64,000 bases of DNA from Sisyra terminalis. Its lineage: Eukaryota > Arthropoda > Insecta > Neuroptera > Sisyridae. The stretch covers positions 186,001 to 250,000 of the forward strand of contig OY292275.1 in the NCBI GenBank assembly GCA_958496175.1. The letters run 5' to 3'. The notes beneath the pieces were generated by a model, which did no database searches, was not told where the DNA came from, and saw only the letters and a program-made list of their open reading frames with translations. Below are positions 35,090-50,100 of the stretch, in pieces (the first letter of the stretch is position 1; the number at the start of each line of letters is the position of its first letter). The position numbers and the translations under genes were made by a program.

Positions 35090-38000
35090 AGCGAATGCAT
35101 GTACCATTGTTATATAAGGGTTGATTTTCGAACCAAAGGCAGTTTCGGGTTCGTAACAATGTATAGAACGATAATATAACAATCTTTTTCGATTTCGAAA
35201 CAAAAAGATTTTTCGCCAAAAAAAACCGTGGGTTAACCATCGTTGATTTTTCACGAAAATGGTCAAATTAAAAAAAAAAATTTTTAGGATGCCAATCGAA
35301 AGTACAAGTCTATCTGTACATGCTGTGCAAATTTTTCCCAAAACAAACCACGTTTAAGGGTAGAACTAGCAGTTTGTGGGATGCATACTTCCCACTAAGA
35401 GGGAGAGACGAACGTGGCTTCTTCAGCTAATGCATGTACCATTGTTATATAAGGGTTGATTTTCGAACCAAAGGCTGTTTCGGGTTCGTAACAATGTATA
35501 GAACGATAATATAACAATCTTTTTCGATTTCGAAACAAAAAGATTTTTCGCCAAAAAAAACCGTGGGTTAACCATCGTTGATTTTTCACGAAAATGGTCA
35601 AATTAAAAAAATTTTTTTTTAGGATGCCAATCGAAAGTACAAGTCTATCTGTACATGCTGTGCAAATTTTTCCCAAAACAAACCACGTTTAAGGGTAGAA
35701 CTAGCAGTTTGTGGGATGCATACTTCCCACTAAGAGGGAGAGACGAACGTGGCTTCTTCAGCTAATGCATGTACCATTGTTATATAAGGGTTGATTTTCG
35801 AACCAAAGGCTGTTTCGGGTTCGTAACAATGTATAGAACGATAATATAACAATCTTTTTCGGTTTCGAAACAAAAAGATTTTTCGCCAAAAAAAACCGTG
35901 GGTTAACCATCGTTGATTTTTCACGAAAATGGTCAAATTAAAAAAAAAAATTTTTAGGATGCCAATCGAAAGTACAAGTCTATCTGTACATGCTGTGCAA
36001 ATTTTTCCCAAAACAAACCACGTTTAAGGGTAGAACATGCAGTTTGTGGGATGCATACTTCCCACTAAGAGGGAGAGACGAAAGTGGCTTCTTCAGCTAA
36101 TGCATGTACCATTGTTATATAAGGGTTGATTTTCGAACCAAAGGCTGTTTCGGGTTCGTAACAATGTATAGAACGATAATATAACAATCTTTTTCGGTTT
36201 CGAAACAAAAAGATTTTTCGCCAAAAAAAACCGCGGGTTAACCATCGTTGATTTTTCACGAAAATGGTCAAATTAAAAAAAAAAATTTTTAGGATGCCAA
36301 TCGAAAGTACAAGTCTATCTGTACATGCTGTGCAAATTTTTCCCAAAACAAACCACGTTTAAGGGTAGAACTAGCAGTTTGTGGGATGCATACTTCCCAC
36401 TAAGAGGGAGAGACGAACGTGGCTTCTTCAGCTAATGCATGTACCATTGTTATATAAGGGTTGATTTTCGAACCAAAGGCTGTTTCGGGTTCGTAACAAT
36501 GTATAGAACGATAATATAACAATCTTTTTCGATTTCGAAACAAAAAGATTTTTCGCCAAAAAAAACCGTGGGTTAACCATCGTTGATTTTTCACGAAAAT
36601 GGTCAAATTAAAAAAAATTTTTTTTAGGATGCCAATCGAAAGTACAAGTCTATCTGTACATGCTGTGCAAATTTTTCCCAAAACAAACCACGTTTAAGGG
36701 TAGAACTAGCAGTTTGTGGGATGCATACTTCCCACTAAGAGGGAGAGACGAACGTGGCTTCTTCAGCTAATGCATGTACCATTGTTATATAAGGGTTGAT
36801 TTTCGAACCAAAGGCTGTTTCGGGTTCGTAACAATGTATAGAACGATAATATAACAATCTTTTTCGATTTCGAAACAAAAAGATTTTTCGCCAAAAAAAA
36901 CCGTGGGTTAACCATCGTTGATTTTTCACGAAAATGGTCAAATTAAAAAAATTTTTTTTTAGGATGCCAATCGAAAGTACAAGTCTATCTGTACATGCTG
37001 TGCAAATTTTTCCCAAAACAAACCACGTTTAAGGGTAGAACATGCAGTTTGTGGGATGCATACTTCCCACTAAGAGGGAGAGACGAAAGTGGCTTCTTCA
37101 GCTAATGCATGTACCATTGTTATATAAGGGTTGATTTTCGAACCAAAGGCTGTTTCGGGTTCGTAACAATGTATAGAACGATAATATAACAATCTTTTTC
37201 GGTTTCGAAACAAAAAGATTTTTCGCCAAAAAAAACCGCGGGTTAACCATCGTTGATTTTTCACGAAAATGGTCAAATTAAAAAAAAAAATTTTTAGGAT
37301 GCCAATCGAAAGTACAAGTCTATCTGTACATGCTGTGCAAATTTTTCCCAAAACAAACCACGTTTAAGGGTAGAACTAGCAGTTTGTGGGATGCATACTT
37401 CCCACTAAGAGGGAGAGACGAACGTGGCTTCTTCAGCGAATGCATGTACCATTGTTATATAAGGGTTGATTTTCGAACCAAAGGCAGTTTCGGGTTCGTA
37501 ACAATGTATAGAACGATAATATAACAATCTTTTTCGATTTCGAAACAAAAAGATTTTTCGCCAAAAAAAACCGTGGGTTAACCATCGTTGATTTTTCACG
37601 AAAATGGTCAAATTAAAAAAAAAAATTTTTAGGATGCCAATCGAAAGTACAAGTCTATCTGTACATGCTGTGCAAATTTTTCCCAAAACAAACCACGTTT
37701 AAGGGTAGAACTAGCAGTTTGTGGGATGCATACTTCCCACTAAGAGGGAGAGACGAACGTGGCTTCTTCAGCTAATGCATGTACCATTGTTATATAAGGG
37801 TTGATTTTCGAACCAAAGGCTGTTTCGGGTTCGTAACAATGTATAGAACGATAATATAACAATCTTTTTCGATTTCGAAACAAAAAGATTTTTCGCCAAA
37901 AAAAACCGTGGGTTAACCATCGTTGATTTTTCACGAAAATGGTCAAATTAAAAAAATTTTTTTTTAGGATGCCAATCGAAAGTACAAGTCTATCTGTACA

Positions 38001-39444
38001 TGCTGTGCAAATTTTTCCCAAAACAAACCACGTTTAAGGGTAGAACTAGCAGTTTGTGGGATGCATACTTCCCACTAAGAGGGAGAGACGAACGTGGCTT
38101 CTTCAGCTAATGCATGTACCATTGTTATATAAGGGTTGATTTTCGAACCAAAGGCTGTTTCGGGTTCGTAACAATGTATAGAACGATAATATAACAATCT
38201 TTTTCGGTTTCGAAACAAAAAGATTTTTCGCCAAAAAAAACCGTGGGTTAACCATCGTTGATTTTTCACGAAAATGGTCAAATTAAAAAAAAAAATTTTT
38301 AGGATGCCAATCGAAAGTACAAGTCTATCTGTACATGCTGTGCAAATTTTTCCCAAAACAAACCACGTTTAAGGGTAGAACATGCAGTTTGTGGGATGCA
38401 TACTTCCCACTAAGAGGGAGAGACGAAAGTGGCTTCTTCAGCTAATGCATGTACCATTGTTATATAAGGGTTGATTTTCGAACCAAAGGCTGTTTCGGGT
38501 TCGTAACAATGTATAGAACGATAATATAACAATCTTTTTCGGTTTCGAAACAAAAAGATTTTTCGCCAAAAAAAACCGTGGGTTAACCATCGTTGATTTT
38601 TCACGAAAATGGTCAAATTAAAAAAAAAAATTTTTAGGATGCCAATCGAAAGTACAAGTCTATCTGTACATGCTGTGCAAATTTTTCCCAAAACAAACCA
38701 CGTTTAAGGGTAGAACTAGCAGTTTGTGGGATGCATACTTCCCACTAAGAGGGAGAGACGAACGTGGCTTCTTCAGCTAATGCATGTACCATTGTTATAT
38801 AAGGGTTGATTTTCGAACCAAAGGCTGTTTCGGGTTCGTAACAATGTATAGAACGATAATATAACAATCTTTTTCGATTTCGAAACAAAAAGATTTTTCG
38901 CCAAAAAAAACCGTGGGTTAACCATCGTTGATTTTTCACGAAAATGGTCAAATTAAAAAAATTTTTTTTTAGGATGCCAATCGAAAGTACAAGTCTATCT
39001 GTACATGCTGTGCAAATTTTTCCCAAAACAAACCACGTTTAAGGGTAGAACTAGCAGTTTGTGGGATGCATACTTCCCACTAAGAGGGAGAGACGAACGT
39101 GGCTTCTTCAGCTAATGCATGTACCATTGTTATATAAGGGTTGATTTTCGAACCAAAGGCTGTTTCGGGTTCGTAACAATGTATAGAACGATAATATAAC
39201 AATCTTTTTCGGTTTCGAAACAAAAAGATTTTTCGCCAAAAAAAACCGCGGGTTAACCATCGTTGATTTTTCACGAAAATGGTCAAATTAAAAAAAAAAA
39301 TTTTTAGGATGCCAATCGAAAGTACAAGTCTATCTGTACATGCTGTGCAAATTTTTCCCAAAACAAACCACGTTTAAGGGTAGAACATGCAGTTTGTGGG
39401 ATGCATACTTCCCACTAAGAGGGAGAGACGAACGTGGCTTCTTC
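35090..39444 (+). repeat. Satellite zone with GAACTAGCAG and CCGCGG variants
   Basis: GAACATGCAG is replaced by GAACTAGCAG in about nine of thirteen monomers (first near 35364, last near 39050). Four monomers have CCGCGGGTTAACC instead of CCGTGGGTTAACC (36231, 37236, 39246, 39581; the last lies in the next monomer). Three have GACGAAAGTGG (near 36080, 37084, 38424). The combinations recur at two- and three-monomer spacing but not as a clean periodic unit. Confidence 0.78.
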
Positions 39445-42400
39445 AGCTAATGCATGTACCATTGTTATATAAGGGTTGATTTTCGAACCAAAGGCTGTTT
39501 CGGGTTCGTAACAATGTATAGAACGATAATATAACAATCTTTTTCGGTTTCGAAACAAAAAGATTTTTCGCCAAAAAAAACCGCGGGTTAACCATCGTTG
39601 ATTTTTCACGAAAATGGTCAAATTAAAAAAAAAAATTTTTAGGATGCCAATCGAAAGTACAAGTCTATCTGTACATGCTGTGCAAATTTTTCCCAAAACA
39701 AACCACGTTAAAGGGTTGAACATGCAGTTTAAGGGATGCATACTTCCCACTAAGAGGGAGAGACGAACGTGGCTTCTTCAGCTAATGCATGTACCATTGT
39801 TATATAAGGGTTGATTTTCGAACCAAAGGCTGTTTCGGGTTCGTAACAATGTATAGAACGATAATATAACAATCTTTTTCGATTTCGAAACAAAAAGATT
39901 TTTCGCCAAAAAAAACCGTGGGTTAACCATCGTTGATTTTTCACGAAAATGGTCAAATTAAAAAAAAAAATTTTTAGGATGCCAATCGAAAGTACAAGTC
40001 TATCTGTACATGCTGTGCAAATTTTTCCCAAAACAAACCACGTTTAAGGGTAGAACATGCAGTTTGTGGGATGCATACTTCCCACTAAGAGGGAGAGACG
40101 AACGTGGCTTCTTCAGCTAATGCATGTACCATTGTTATATAAGGGTTGATTTTCGAACCAAAGGCTGTTTCGGGTTCGTAACAATGTATAGAACGATAAT
40201 ATAACAATCTTTTTCGGTTTCGAAACAAAAAGATTTTTCGCCAAAAAAAACCGTGGGTTAACCATCGTTGATTTTTCACGAAAATGGTCAAATTAAAAAA
40301 AAAAATTTTTAGGATGCCAATCGAAAGTACAAGTCTATCTGTACATGCTGTGCAAATTTTTCCCAAAACAAACCACGTTTAAGGGTAGAACATGCAGTTT
40401 GTGGGATGCATACTTCCCACTAAGAGGGAGAGACGAACGTGGCTTCTTCAGCGAATGCATGTACCATTGTTATATAAGGGTTGATTTTCGAACCAAAGGC
40501 AGTTTCGGGTTCGTAACAATGTATAGAACGATAATATAACAATCTTTTTCGATTTCGAAACAAAAAGATTTTTCGCCAAAAAAAACCGTGGGTTAACCAT
40601 CGTTGATTTTTCACGAAAATGGTCAAATTAAAAAAATTTTTTTTTAGGATGCCAATCGAAAGTACAAGTCTATCTGTACATGCTGTGCAAATTTTTCCCA
40701 AAACAAACCACGTTTAAGGGTAGAACATGCAGTTTGTGGGATGCATACTTCCCACTAAGAGGGAGAGACGAACGTGGCTTCTTCAGCGAATGCATGTACC
40801 ATTGTTATATAAGGGTTGATTTTCGAACCAAAGGCAGTTTCGGGTTCGTAACAATGTATAGAACGATAATATAACAATCTTTTTCGATTTCGAAACAAAA
40901 AGATTTTTCGCCAAAAAAAACCGTGGGTTAACCATCGTTGATTTTTCACGAAAATGGTCAAATTAAAAAAATTTTTTTTTAGGATGCCAATCGAAAGTAC
41001 AAGTCTATCTGTACATGCTGTGCAAATTTTTCCCAAAACAAACCACGTTAAAGGGTTGAACATGCAGTTTAAGGGATGCATACTTCCCACTAAGAGGGAG
41101 AGACGAACGTGGCTTCTTCAGCTAATGCATGTACCATTGTTATATAAGGGTTGATTTTCGAACCAAAGGCTGTTTCGGGTTCGTAACAATGTATAGAACG
41201 ATAATATAACAATCTTTTTCGATTTCGAAACAAAAAGATTTTTCGCCAAAAAAAACCGTGGGTTAACCATCGTTGATTTTTCACGAAAATGGTCAAATTA
41301 AAAAATTTTTTTTTAGGATGCCATTCGAAAGTACAAGTCTATCTGTACATGCTGTGCAAATTTTTCCCAAAACAAACCACGTTAAAGGGTTGAACATGCA
41401 GTTTAAGGGATGCATACTTCCCACTAAGAGGGAGAGACGAACGTGGCTTCTTCAGCTAATGCATGTACCATTGTTATATAAGGGTTGATTTTCGAACCAA
41501 AGGCTGTTTCGGGTTCGTAACAATGTATAGAACGATAATATAACAATCTTTTTCGGTTTCGAAACAAAAAGATTTTTCGCCAAAAAAAACCGTGGGTTAA
41601 CCATCGTTGATTTTTCACGAAAATGGTCAAATTAAAAAAAAAAATTTTTAGGATGCCAATCGAAAGTACAAGTCTATCTGTACATGCTGTGCAATTTTTT
41701 CCCAAAACAAACCACGTTAAAGGGTTGAACATGCAGTTTAAGGGATGCATACTTCCCACTAAGAGGGAGAGACGAACGTGGCTTCTTCAGCTAATGCATG
41801 TACCATTGTTATATAAGGGTTGATTTTCGAACCAAAGGCTGTTTCGGGTTCGTAACAATGTATAGAACGATAATATAACAATCTTTTTCGATTTCGAAAC
41901 AAAAAGATTTTTCGCCAAAAAAAACCGTGGGTTAACCATCGTTGATTTTTCACGAAAATGGTCAAATTAAAAAATTTTTTTTTAGGATGCCATTCGAAAG
42001 TACAAGTCTATCTGTACATGCTGTGCAAATTTTTCCCAAAACAAACCACGTTTAAGGGTAGAACATGCAGTTTGTGGGATGCATACTTCCCACTAAGAGG
42101 GAGAGACGAACGTGGCTTCTTCAGCTAATGCATGTACCATTGTTATATAAGGGTTGATTTTCGAACCAAAGGCTGTTTCGGGTTCGTAACAATGTATAGA
42201 ACGATAATATAACAATCTTTTTCGGTTTCGAAACAAAAAGATTTTTCGCCAAAAAAAACCGTGGGTTAACCATCGTTGATTTTTCACGAAAATGGTCAAA
42301 TTAAAAAAAAAAATTTTTAGGATGCCAATCGAAAGTACAAGTCTATCTGTACATGCTGTGCAAATTTTTCCCAAAACAAACCACGTTAAAGGGTTGAACA

Positions 42401-43126
42401 TGCAGTTTAAGGGATGCATACTTCCCACTAAGAGGGAGAGACGAACGTGGCTTCTTCAGCTAATGCATGTACCATTGTTATATAAGGGTTGATTTTCGAA
42501 CCAAAGGCTGTTTCGGGTTCGTAACAATGTATAGAACGATAATATAACAATCTTTTTCGATTTCGAAACAAAAAGATTTTTCGCCAAAAAAAACCGTGGG
42601 TTAACCATCGTTGATTTTTCACGAAAATGGTCAAATTAAAAAATTTTTTTTTAGGATGCCATTCGAAAGTACAAGTCTATCTGTACATGCTGTGCAAATT
42701 TTTCCCAAAACAAACCACGTTTAAGGGTAGAACATGCAGTTTGTGGGATGCATACTTCCCACTAAGAGGATGAGACGAACGTGGCTTCTTCAACAATTGC
42801 ATGTACCATTGTTATATAAGGGTTGATTTTCGAACCAAAGGCTGTTTCGGGTTCGTAACAATGTATAGAACGATAATATAACAATCTTTTTCGGTTTCGA
42901 AACAAAAAGATTTTTCGCCAAAAAAAACCGTGGGTTAACCATCGTTGATTTTTCACGAAAATGGTCAAATTAAAAAAAAAAATTTTTAGGATGCCAATCG
43001 AAAGTACAAGTCTATCTGTACATGCTGTGCAAATTTTTCCCAAAACAAACCACGTTAAAGGGTTGAACATGCAGTTTAAGGGATGCATACTTCCCACTAA
43101 GAGGGAGAGACGAACGTGGCTTCTTC
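39445..43126 (+). repeat. Transition to TTTAAGGG variant with 669-bp dimers
   Basis: A new mark, CACGTTAAAGGGTTGAAC with CAGTTTAAGGG, appears near 39708. From 41120 a dimer repeats three times (41120-41788, 41789-42457, 42458-43126). It alternates an A6T9 monomer carrying GCCATTCGAAAG with an A11T5 monomer carrying GCCAATCGAAAG. The last unit introduces GAGGATGAGACG with TTCAACAATTGC (from about 42768). Confidence 0.8.
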
Positions 43127-46100
43127 AGCTAATGCATGTACCATTGTTATATAAGGGTTGATTTTCGAACCAAAGGCTGTTTCGGGTTCGTAACAATGTA
43201 TAGAACGATAATATAACAATCTTTTTCGATTTCGAAACAAAAAGATTTTTCGCCAAAAAAAACCGTGGGTTAACCATCGTTGATTTTTCACGAAAATGGT
43301 CAAATTAAAAAAAAAAATTTTTAGGATGCCATTCGAAAGTACAAGTCTATCTGTACATGCTGTGCAAATTTTTCCCAAAACAAACCACGTTTAAGGGTTG
43401 AACATGCAGTTTATGGGATGCATACTTCCCACTAAGAGGGAGAGACGAACGTGGCTTCTTCAGCGAATGCATGTACCATTGTTATATAAGGGTTGATTTT
43501 CGAACCAAAGGCAGTTTCGGGTTCGTAACAATGTATAGAACGATAATATAACAATCTTTTTCGATTTCGAAACAAAAAGATTTTTCGCCAAAAAAAACCG
43601 TGGGTTAACCATCGTTGATTTTTCACGAAAATGGTCAAATTAAAAAAAAAAATTTTTAGGATGCCAATCGAAAGTACAAGTCTATCTGTACATGCTGTGC
43701 AAATTTTTCCCAAAACAAACCACGTTTAAGGGTTGAACATGCAGTTTATGGCATGCATACTTCCCACTAAGAGGGAGAGACGAACGTGGCTTCTTCAGCG
43801 AATGCATGTACCATTGTTATATAAGGGTTGATTTTCGAACCAAAGGCAGTTTCGGGTTCGTAACAATGTATAGAACGATAATATAACAATCTTTTTCGGT
43901 TTCGAAACAAAAAGATTTTTCGCCAAAAAAAACCGTGGGTTAACCATCGTTGATTTTTCACGAAAATGGTCAAATTAAAAAAATTTTTTTTTAGGATGCC
44001 AAACGAAAGTACAAGTCTATCTGAAACATGCTGTGCAAATTTTTCCCAAAACAAACCACGTTTAAGGGTTGAACATGCAGTTTAAGGGATGCATACTTCC
44101 CACTAAGAGGATGAGACGAACGTGGCTTCTTCAACAATTGCATGTACCATTGTTATATAAGGGTTGATTTTCGAACCAAAGGCTGTTTCGGGTTCGTAAC
44201 AATGTATAGAACGATAATATAACAATCTTTTTCGGTTTCGAAACAAAAAGATTTTTCGCCAAAAAAAACCGTGGGTTAACCATCGTTGATTTTTCACGAA
44301 AATGGTCAAATTAAAAAAAAAAATTTTTAGGATGCCAATCGAAAGTACAAGTCTATCTGTACATGCTGTGCAAATTTTTCCCAAAACAAACCACGTTTAA
44401 GGGTTGAACATGCAGTTTAAGGGATGCATACTTCCCACTAAGAGGGAGAGACGAACGTGGCTTCTTCAGCGAATGCATGTACCATTGTTATATAAGGGTT
44501 GATTTTCGAACCAAAGGCTGTTTCGGGTTCGTAACAATGTATAGAACGATAATATAACAATCTTTTTCGGTTTCGAAACAAAAAGATTTTTCGCCAAAAA
44601 AAACCGTGGGTTAACCATCGTTGATTTTTCACGAAAATGGTCAAATTAAAAAAAAAAATTTTTAGGATACCAATCGAAAGTACAAGTCTATCTGTACATG
44701 CTGTGCAAATTTTTCCCAAAACAAACCACGTTTAAGGGTTGAACATGCAGTTTAAGGGATGCATACTTCCCACTAAGAGGGAGAGACGAACGTGGCTTCT
44801 TCAGCGAATGCATGTACCATTGTTATATATGGGTTGATTTTCGAACCAAAGGCTGTTTCGGGTTCGTAACAATGTATAGAACGATAATATAACAATCTTT
44901 TTCGATTTCGAAACAAAAAGATTTTTCGCCAAAAAAAACCGTGGGTTAACCATCGTTGATTTTTCACGAAAATGGTCAAATTAAAAAATTTTTTTTTAGG
45001 ATGCCATTCGAAAGTACAAGTCTATCTGTACATGCTGTGCAAATTTTTCCCAAAACAAACCACGTTTAAGGGTTGAACATGCAGTTTATGGGATGCATAC
45101 TTCCCACTAAGAGGGAGAGACGAACGTGGCTTCTTCAGCGAATGCATGTACCATTGTTATATAAGGGTTGATTTTCGAACCAAAGGCAGTTTCGGGTTCG
45201 TAACAATGTATAGAACGATAATATAACAATCTTTTTCGATTTCGAAACAAAAAGATTTTTCGCCAAAAAAAACCGTGGGTTAACCATCGTTGATTTTTCA
45301 CGAAAATGGTCAAATTAAAAAAAAAAATTTTTAGGATGCCATTCGAAAGTACAAGTCTATCTGTACATGCTGTGCAAATTTTTCCCAAAACAAACCACGT
45401 TTAAGGGTTGAACATGCAGTTTATGGGATGCATACTTCCCACTAAGAGGGAGAGACGAACGTGGCTTCTTCAGCGAATGCATGTACCATTGTTATATAAG
45501 GGTTGATTTTCGAACCAAAGGCAGTTTCGGGTTCGTAACAATGTATAGAACGATAATATAACAATCTTTTTCGATTTCGAAACAAAAAGATTTTTCGCCA
45601 AAAAAAACCGTGGGTTAACCATCGTTGATTTTTCACGAAAATGGTCAAATTAAAAAAAAAAATTTTTAGGATGCCAATCGAAAGTACAAGTCTATCTGTA
45701 CATGCTGTGCAAATTTTTCCCAAAACAAACCACGTTTAAGGGTTGAACATGCAGTTTATGGCATGCATACTTCCCACTAAGAGGGAGAGACGAACGTGGC
45801 TTCTTCAGCGAATGCATGTACCATTGTTATATAAGGGTTGATTTTCGAACCAAAGGCAGTTTCGGGTTCGTAACAATGTATAGAACGATAATATAACAAT
45901 CTTTTTCGGTTTCGAAACAAAAAGATTTTTCGCCAAAAAAAACCGTGGGTTAACCATCGTTGATTTTTCACGAAAATGGTCAAATTAAAAAAATTTTTTT
46001 TTAGGATGCCAATCGAAAGTACAAGTCTATCTGAAACATGCTGTGCAAATTTTTCCCAAAACAAACCACGTTTAAGGGTTGAACATGCAGTTTAAGGGAT

Positions 46101-47145
46101 GCATACTTCCCACTAAGAGGATGAGACGAACGTGGCTTCTTCAACAATTGCATGTACCATTGTTATATAAGGGTTGATTTTCGAACCAAAGGCTGTTTCG
46201 GGTTCGTAACAATGTATAGAACGATAATATAACAATCTTTTTCGGTTTCGAAACAAAAAGATTTTTCGCCAAAAAAAACCGTGGGTTAACCATCGTTGAT
46301 TTTTCACGAAAATGGTCAAATTAAAAAAAAAAATTTTTAGGATGCCAATCGAAAGTACAAGTCTATCTGTACATGCTGTGCAAATTTTTCCCAAAACAAA
46401 CCACGTTTAAGGGTTGAACATGCAGTTTAAGGGATGCATACTTCCCACTAAGAGGGAGAGACGAACGTGGCTTCTTCAGCGAATGCATGTACCATTGTTA
46501 TATAAGGGTTGATTTTCGAACCAAAGGCTGTTTCGGGTTCGTAACAATGTATAGAACGATAATATAACAATCTTTTTCGGTTTCGAAACAAACAGATTTT
46601 TCGCCAAAAAAAACCGTGGGTTAACCATCGTTGATTTTTCACGAAAATGGTCAAATTAAAAAAAAAAATTTTTAGGATGCCAATCGAAAGTACAAGTCTA
46701 TCTGTACATGCTGTGCAAATTTTTCCCAAAACAAACCACGTTTAAGGGTTGAACATGCAGTTTAAGGGATGCATACTTCCCACTAAGAGGGAGAGACGAA
46801 CGTGGCTTCTTCAGCTAATGCATGTACCATTGTTATATAAGGGTTGATTTTCGAACCAAAGGCTGTTTCGGGTTCGTAACAATGTATAGAACGATAATAT
46901 AACAATCTTTTTCGATTTCGAAACAAAAAGATTTTTCGCCAAAAAAAACCGTGGGTTAACCATCGTTGATTTTTCACGAAAATGGTCAAATTAAAAAATT
47001 TTTTTTTAGGATGCCATTCGAAAGTACAAGTCTATCTGTACATGCTGTGCAAATTTTTCCCAAAACAAACCACGTTTAAGGGTGAACATGCAGTTTATGG
47101 GATGCATACTTCCCACTAAGAGGGAGAGACGAACGTGGCTTCTTC
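43127..47145 (+). repeat. Six-monomer higher-order repeat twice (2010 bp)
   Basis: Units 43127-45136 and 45137-47145 share the order: TTTATGG copy; TTTATGGCATGC copy with CTGAAACATGC; GAGGATGAGACG/CAACAATTGC copy; two A11T5 copies; A6T9 copy with GCCATTCG. Private marks include AGGATACCAATCG at 44665 and AAACAGATTTTTCG near 46590. The whole block recurs at 55.9-59.9 kb. Confidence 0.82.
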
Positions 47146-50100
47146 AGCGAATGCATGTACCATTGTTATATAAGGGTTGATTTTCGAACCAAAGGCAGTT
47201 TCGGGTTCGTAACAATGTATAGAACGATAATATAACAATCTTTTTCGATTTCGAAACAAAAAGATTTTTCGCCAAAAAAAACCGTGGGTTAACCATCGTT
47301 GATTTTTCACGAAAATGGTCAAATTAAAAAAATTTTTTTTTAGGATGCCAATCGAAAGTACAAGTCTATCTGTACATGCTGTGCAAATTTTTCCCAAAAC
47401 AAACCACGTTTAAGGGTTGAACATGCAGTTTGTGGGATGCATACTTCCCACTAAGAGGGAGAGACGAACGTGGCTTCTTCAGCTAATGCATGTACCATTG
47501 TTATATAAGGGTTGATTTTCGAACCAAAGGCTGTTTCGGGTTCGTAACAATGTATAGAACGATAATATAACAATCTTTTTCGATTTCGAAACAAAAAGAT
47601 TTTTCGCCAAAAAAAACCGTGGGTTAACCATCGTTGATTTTTCACGAAAATGGTCAAATTAAAAAAATTTTTTTTTAGGATGCCAATCGAAAGTACAAGT
47701 CTATCTGTACATGCTGTGCAAATTTTTCCCAAAACAAACCACGTTTAAGGGTAGAACATGCAGTTTGTGGGATGCATACTTCCCACTAAGAGGGAGAGAC
47801 GAACGTGGCTTCTTCAGCGAATGCATGTACCATTGTTATATAAGGGTTGATTTTCGAACCAAAGGCAGTTTCGGGTTCGTAACAATGTATAGAACGATAA
47901 TATAACAATCTTTTTCGATTTCGAAACATAAAGATTTTTCGCCAAAAAAAACCGTGGGTTAACCATCGTTGATTTTTCACGAAAATGGTCAAATTAAAAA
48001 AAAAAATTTTTAGGATGCCAATCGAAAGTACAAGTCTATCTGTACATGCTGTGCAAATTTTTCCCAAAACAAACCACGTTTAAGGGTAGAACATGCAGTT
48101 TGTGGGATGCATACTTCCCACTAAGAGGGAGAGACGAACGTGGCTTCTTCAGCGAATGCATGTACCATTGTTATATAAGGGTTGATTTTCGAACCAAAGG
48201 CAGTTTCGGGTTCGTAACAATGTATAGAACGATAATATAACAATCTTTTTCGGTTTCGAAACAAAAAGATTTTTCGCCAAAAAAAACCGTGGGTTAACCA
48301 TCGTTGATTTTTCACGAAAATGGTCAAATTAAAAAAATTTTTTTTTAGGATGCCAATCGAAAGTACAAGTCTATCTGAAACATGCTGTGCAAATTTTTCC
48401 CAAAACAAACCACGTTTAAGGGTTGAACATGCAGTTTAAGGGATGCATACTTCCCACTAAGAGGGAGAGACGAACGTGGCTTCTTCAGCGAATGCATGTA
48501 CCATTGTTATATAAGGGTTGATTTTCGAACCAAAGGCTGTTTCGGGTTCGTAACAATGTATAGAACGATAATATAACAATCTTTTTCGGTTTCGAAACAA
48601 AAAGATTTTTCGCCAAAAAAAACCGTGGGTTAACCATCGTTGATTTTTCACGAAAATGGTCAAATTAAAAAAATTTTTTTTTAGGATGCCAATCGAAAGT
48701 ACAAGTCTATCTGAAACATGCTGTGCAAATTTTTCCCAAAACAAACCACGTTTAAGGGTTGAACATGCAGTTTAAGGGATGCATACTTCCCACTAAGAGG
48801 ATGAGACGAACGTGGCTTCTTCAACAATTGCATGTACCATTGTTATATAAGGGTTGATTTTCGAACCAAAGGCTGTTTCGGGTTCGTAACAATGTATAGA
48901 ACGATAATATAACAATCTTTTTCGATTTCGAAACAAAAAGATTTTTCGCCAAAAAAAACCGTGGGTTAACCATCGTTGATTTTTCACGAAAATGGTCAAA
49001 TTAAAAAAATTTTTTTTTAGGATGCCAATCGAAAGTACAAGTCTATCTGAAACATGCTGTGCAAATTTTTCCCAAAACAAACCACGTTTAAGGGTTGAAC
49101 ATGCAGTTTAAGGGATGCATACTTCCCACTAAGAGGATGAGACGAACGTGGCTTCTTCAACAATTGCATGTACCATTGTTATATAAGGGTTGATTTTCGA
49201 ACCAAAGGCTGTTTCGGGTTCGTAACAATGTATAGAACGATAATATAACAATCTTTTTCGGTTTCGAAACAAAAAGATTTTTCGCCAAAAAAAACCGTGG
49301 GTTAACCATCGTTGATTTTTCACGAAAATGGTCAAATTAAAAAAAAAAATTTTTAGGATGCCAATCGAAAGTACAAGTCTATCTGTACATGCTGTGCAAA
49401 TTTTTCCCAAAACAAACCACGTTTAAGGGTTGAACATGCAGTTTATGGGATGCATACTTCCCACTAAGAGGGAGAGACGAACGTGGCTTCTTCAGCTAAT
49501 GCATGTACCATTGTTATATAAGGGATGATTTTCGAACCAAAGGCAGTTTCGGGTTCGTAACAATGTATAGAACGATAATATAACAATCTTTTTCGATTTC
49601 GAAACAAAAAGATTTTTCGCCAAAAAAAACCGTGGGTTAACCATCGTTGATTTTTCACGAAAATGGTCAAATTAAAAAAAAAAATTTTTAGGATGCCAAT
49701 CGAAAGTACAAGTCTATCTGTACATGCTGTGCAAATTTTTCCCAAAACAAACCACGTTTAAGGGTTGAACATGCAGTTTATGGGATGCATACTTCCCACT
49801 AAGAGGGAGAGACGAACGTGGCTTCTTCAGCTAATGCATGTACCATTGTTATATAAGGGATGATTTTCGAACCAAAGGCAGTTTCGGGTTCGTAACAATG
49901 TATAGAACGATAATATAACAATCTTTTTCGATTTCGAAACAAAAAGATTTTTCGCCAAAAAAAACCGTGGGTTAACCATCGTTGATTTTTCACGAAAATG
50001 GTCAAATTAAAAAAATTTTTTTTTAGGATGCCAATCGAAAGTACAAGTCTATCTGTACATGCTGTGCAAATTTTTCCCAAAACAAACCACGTTTAAGGGT

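Noticed and set aside
42762..42800. Hammerhead ribozyme (known in some satellites of about 330 bp)
   Set aside because: GGATGAGACGAACG resembles parts of the core, but the CTGATGA box, stem II and GAAA box are not all present. I found no better match on either strand.
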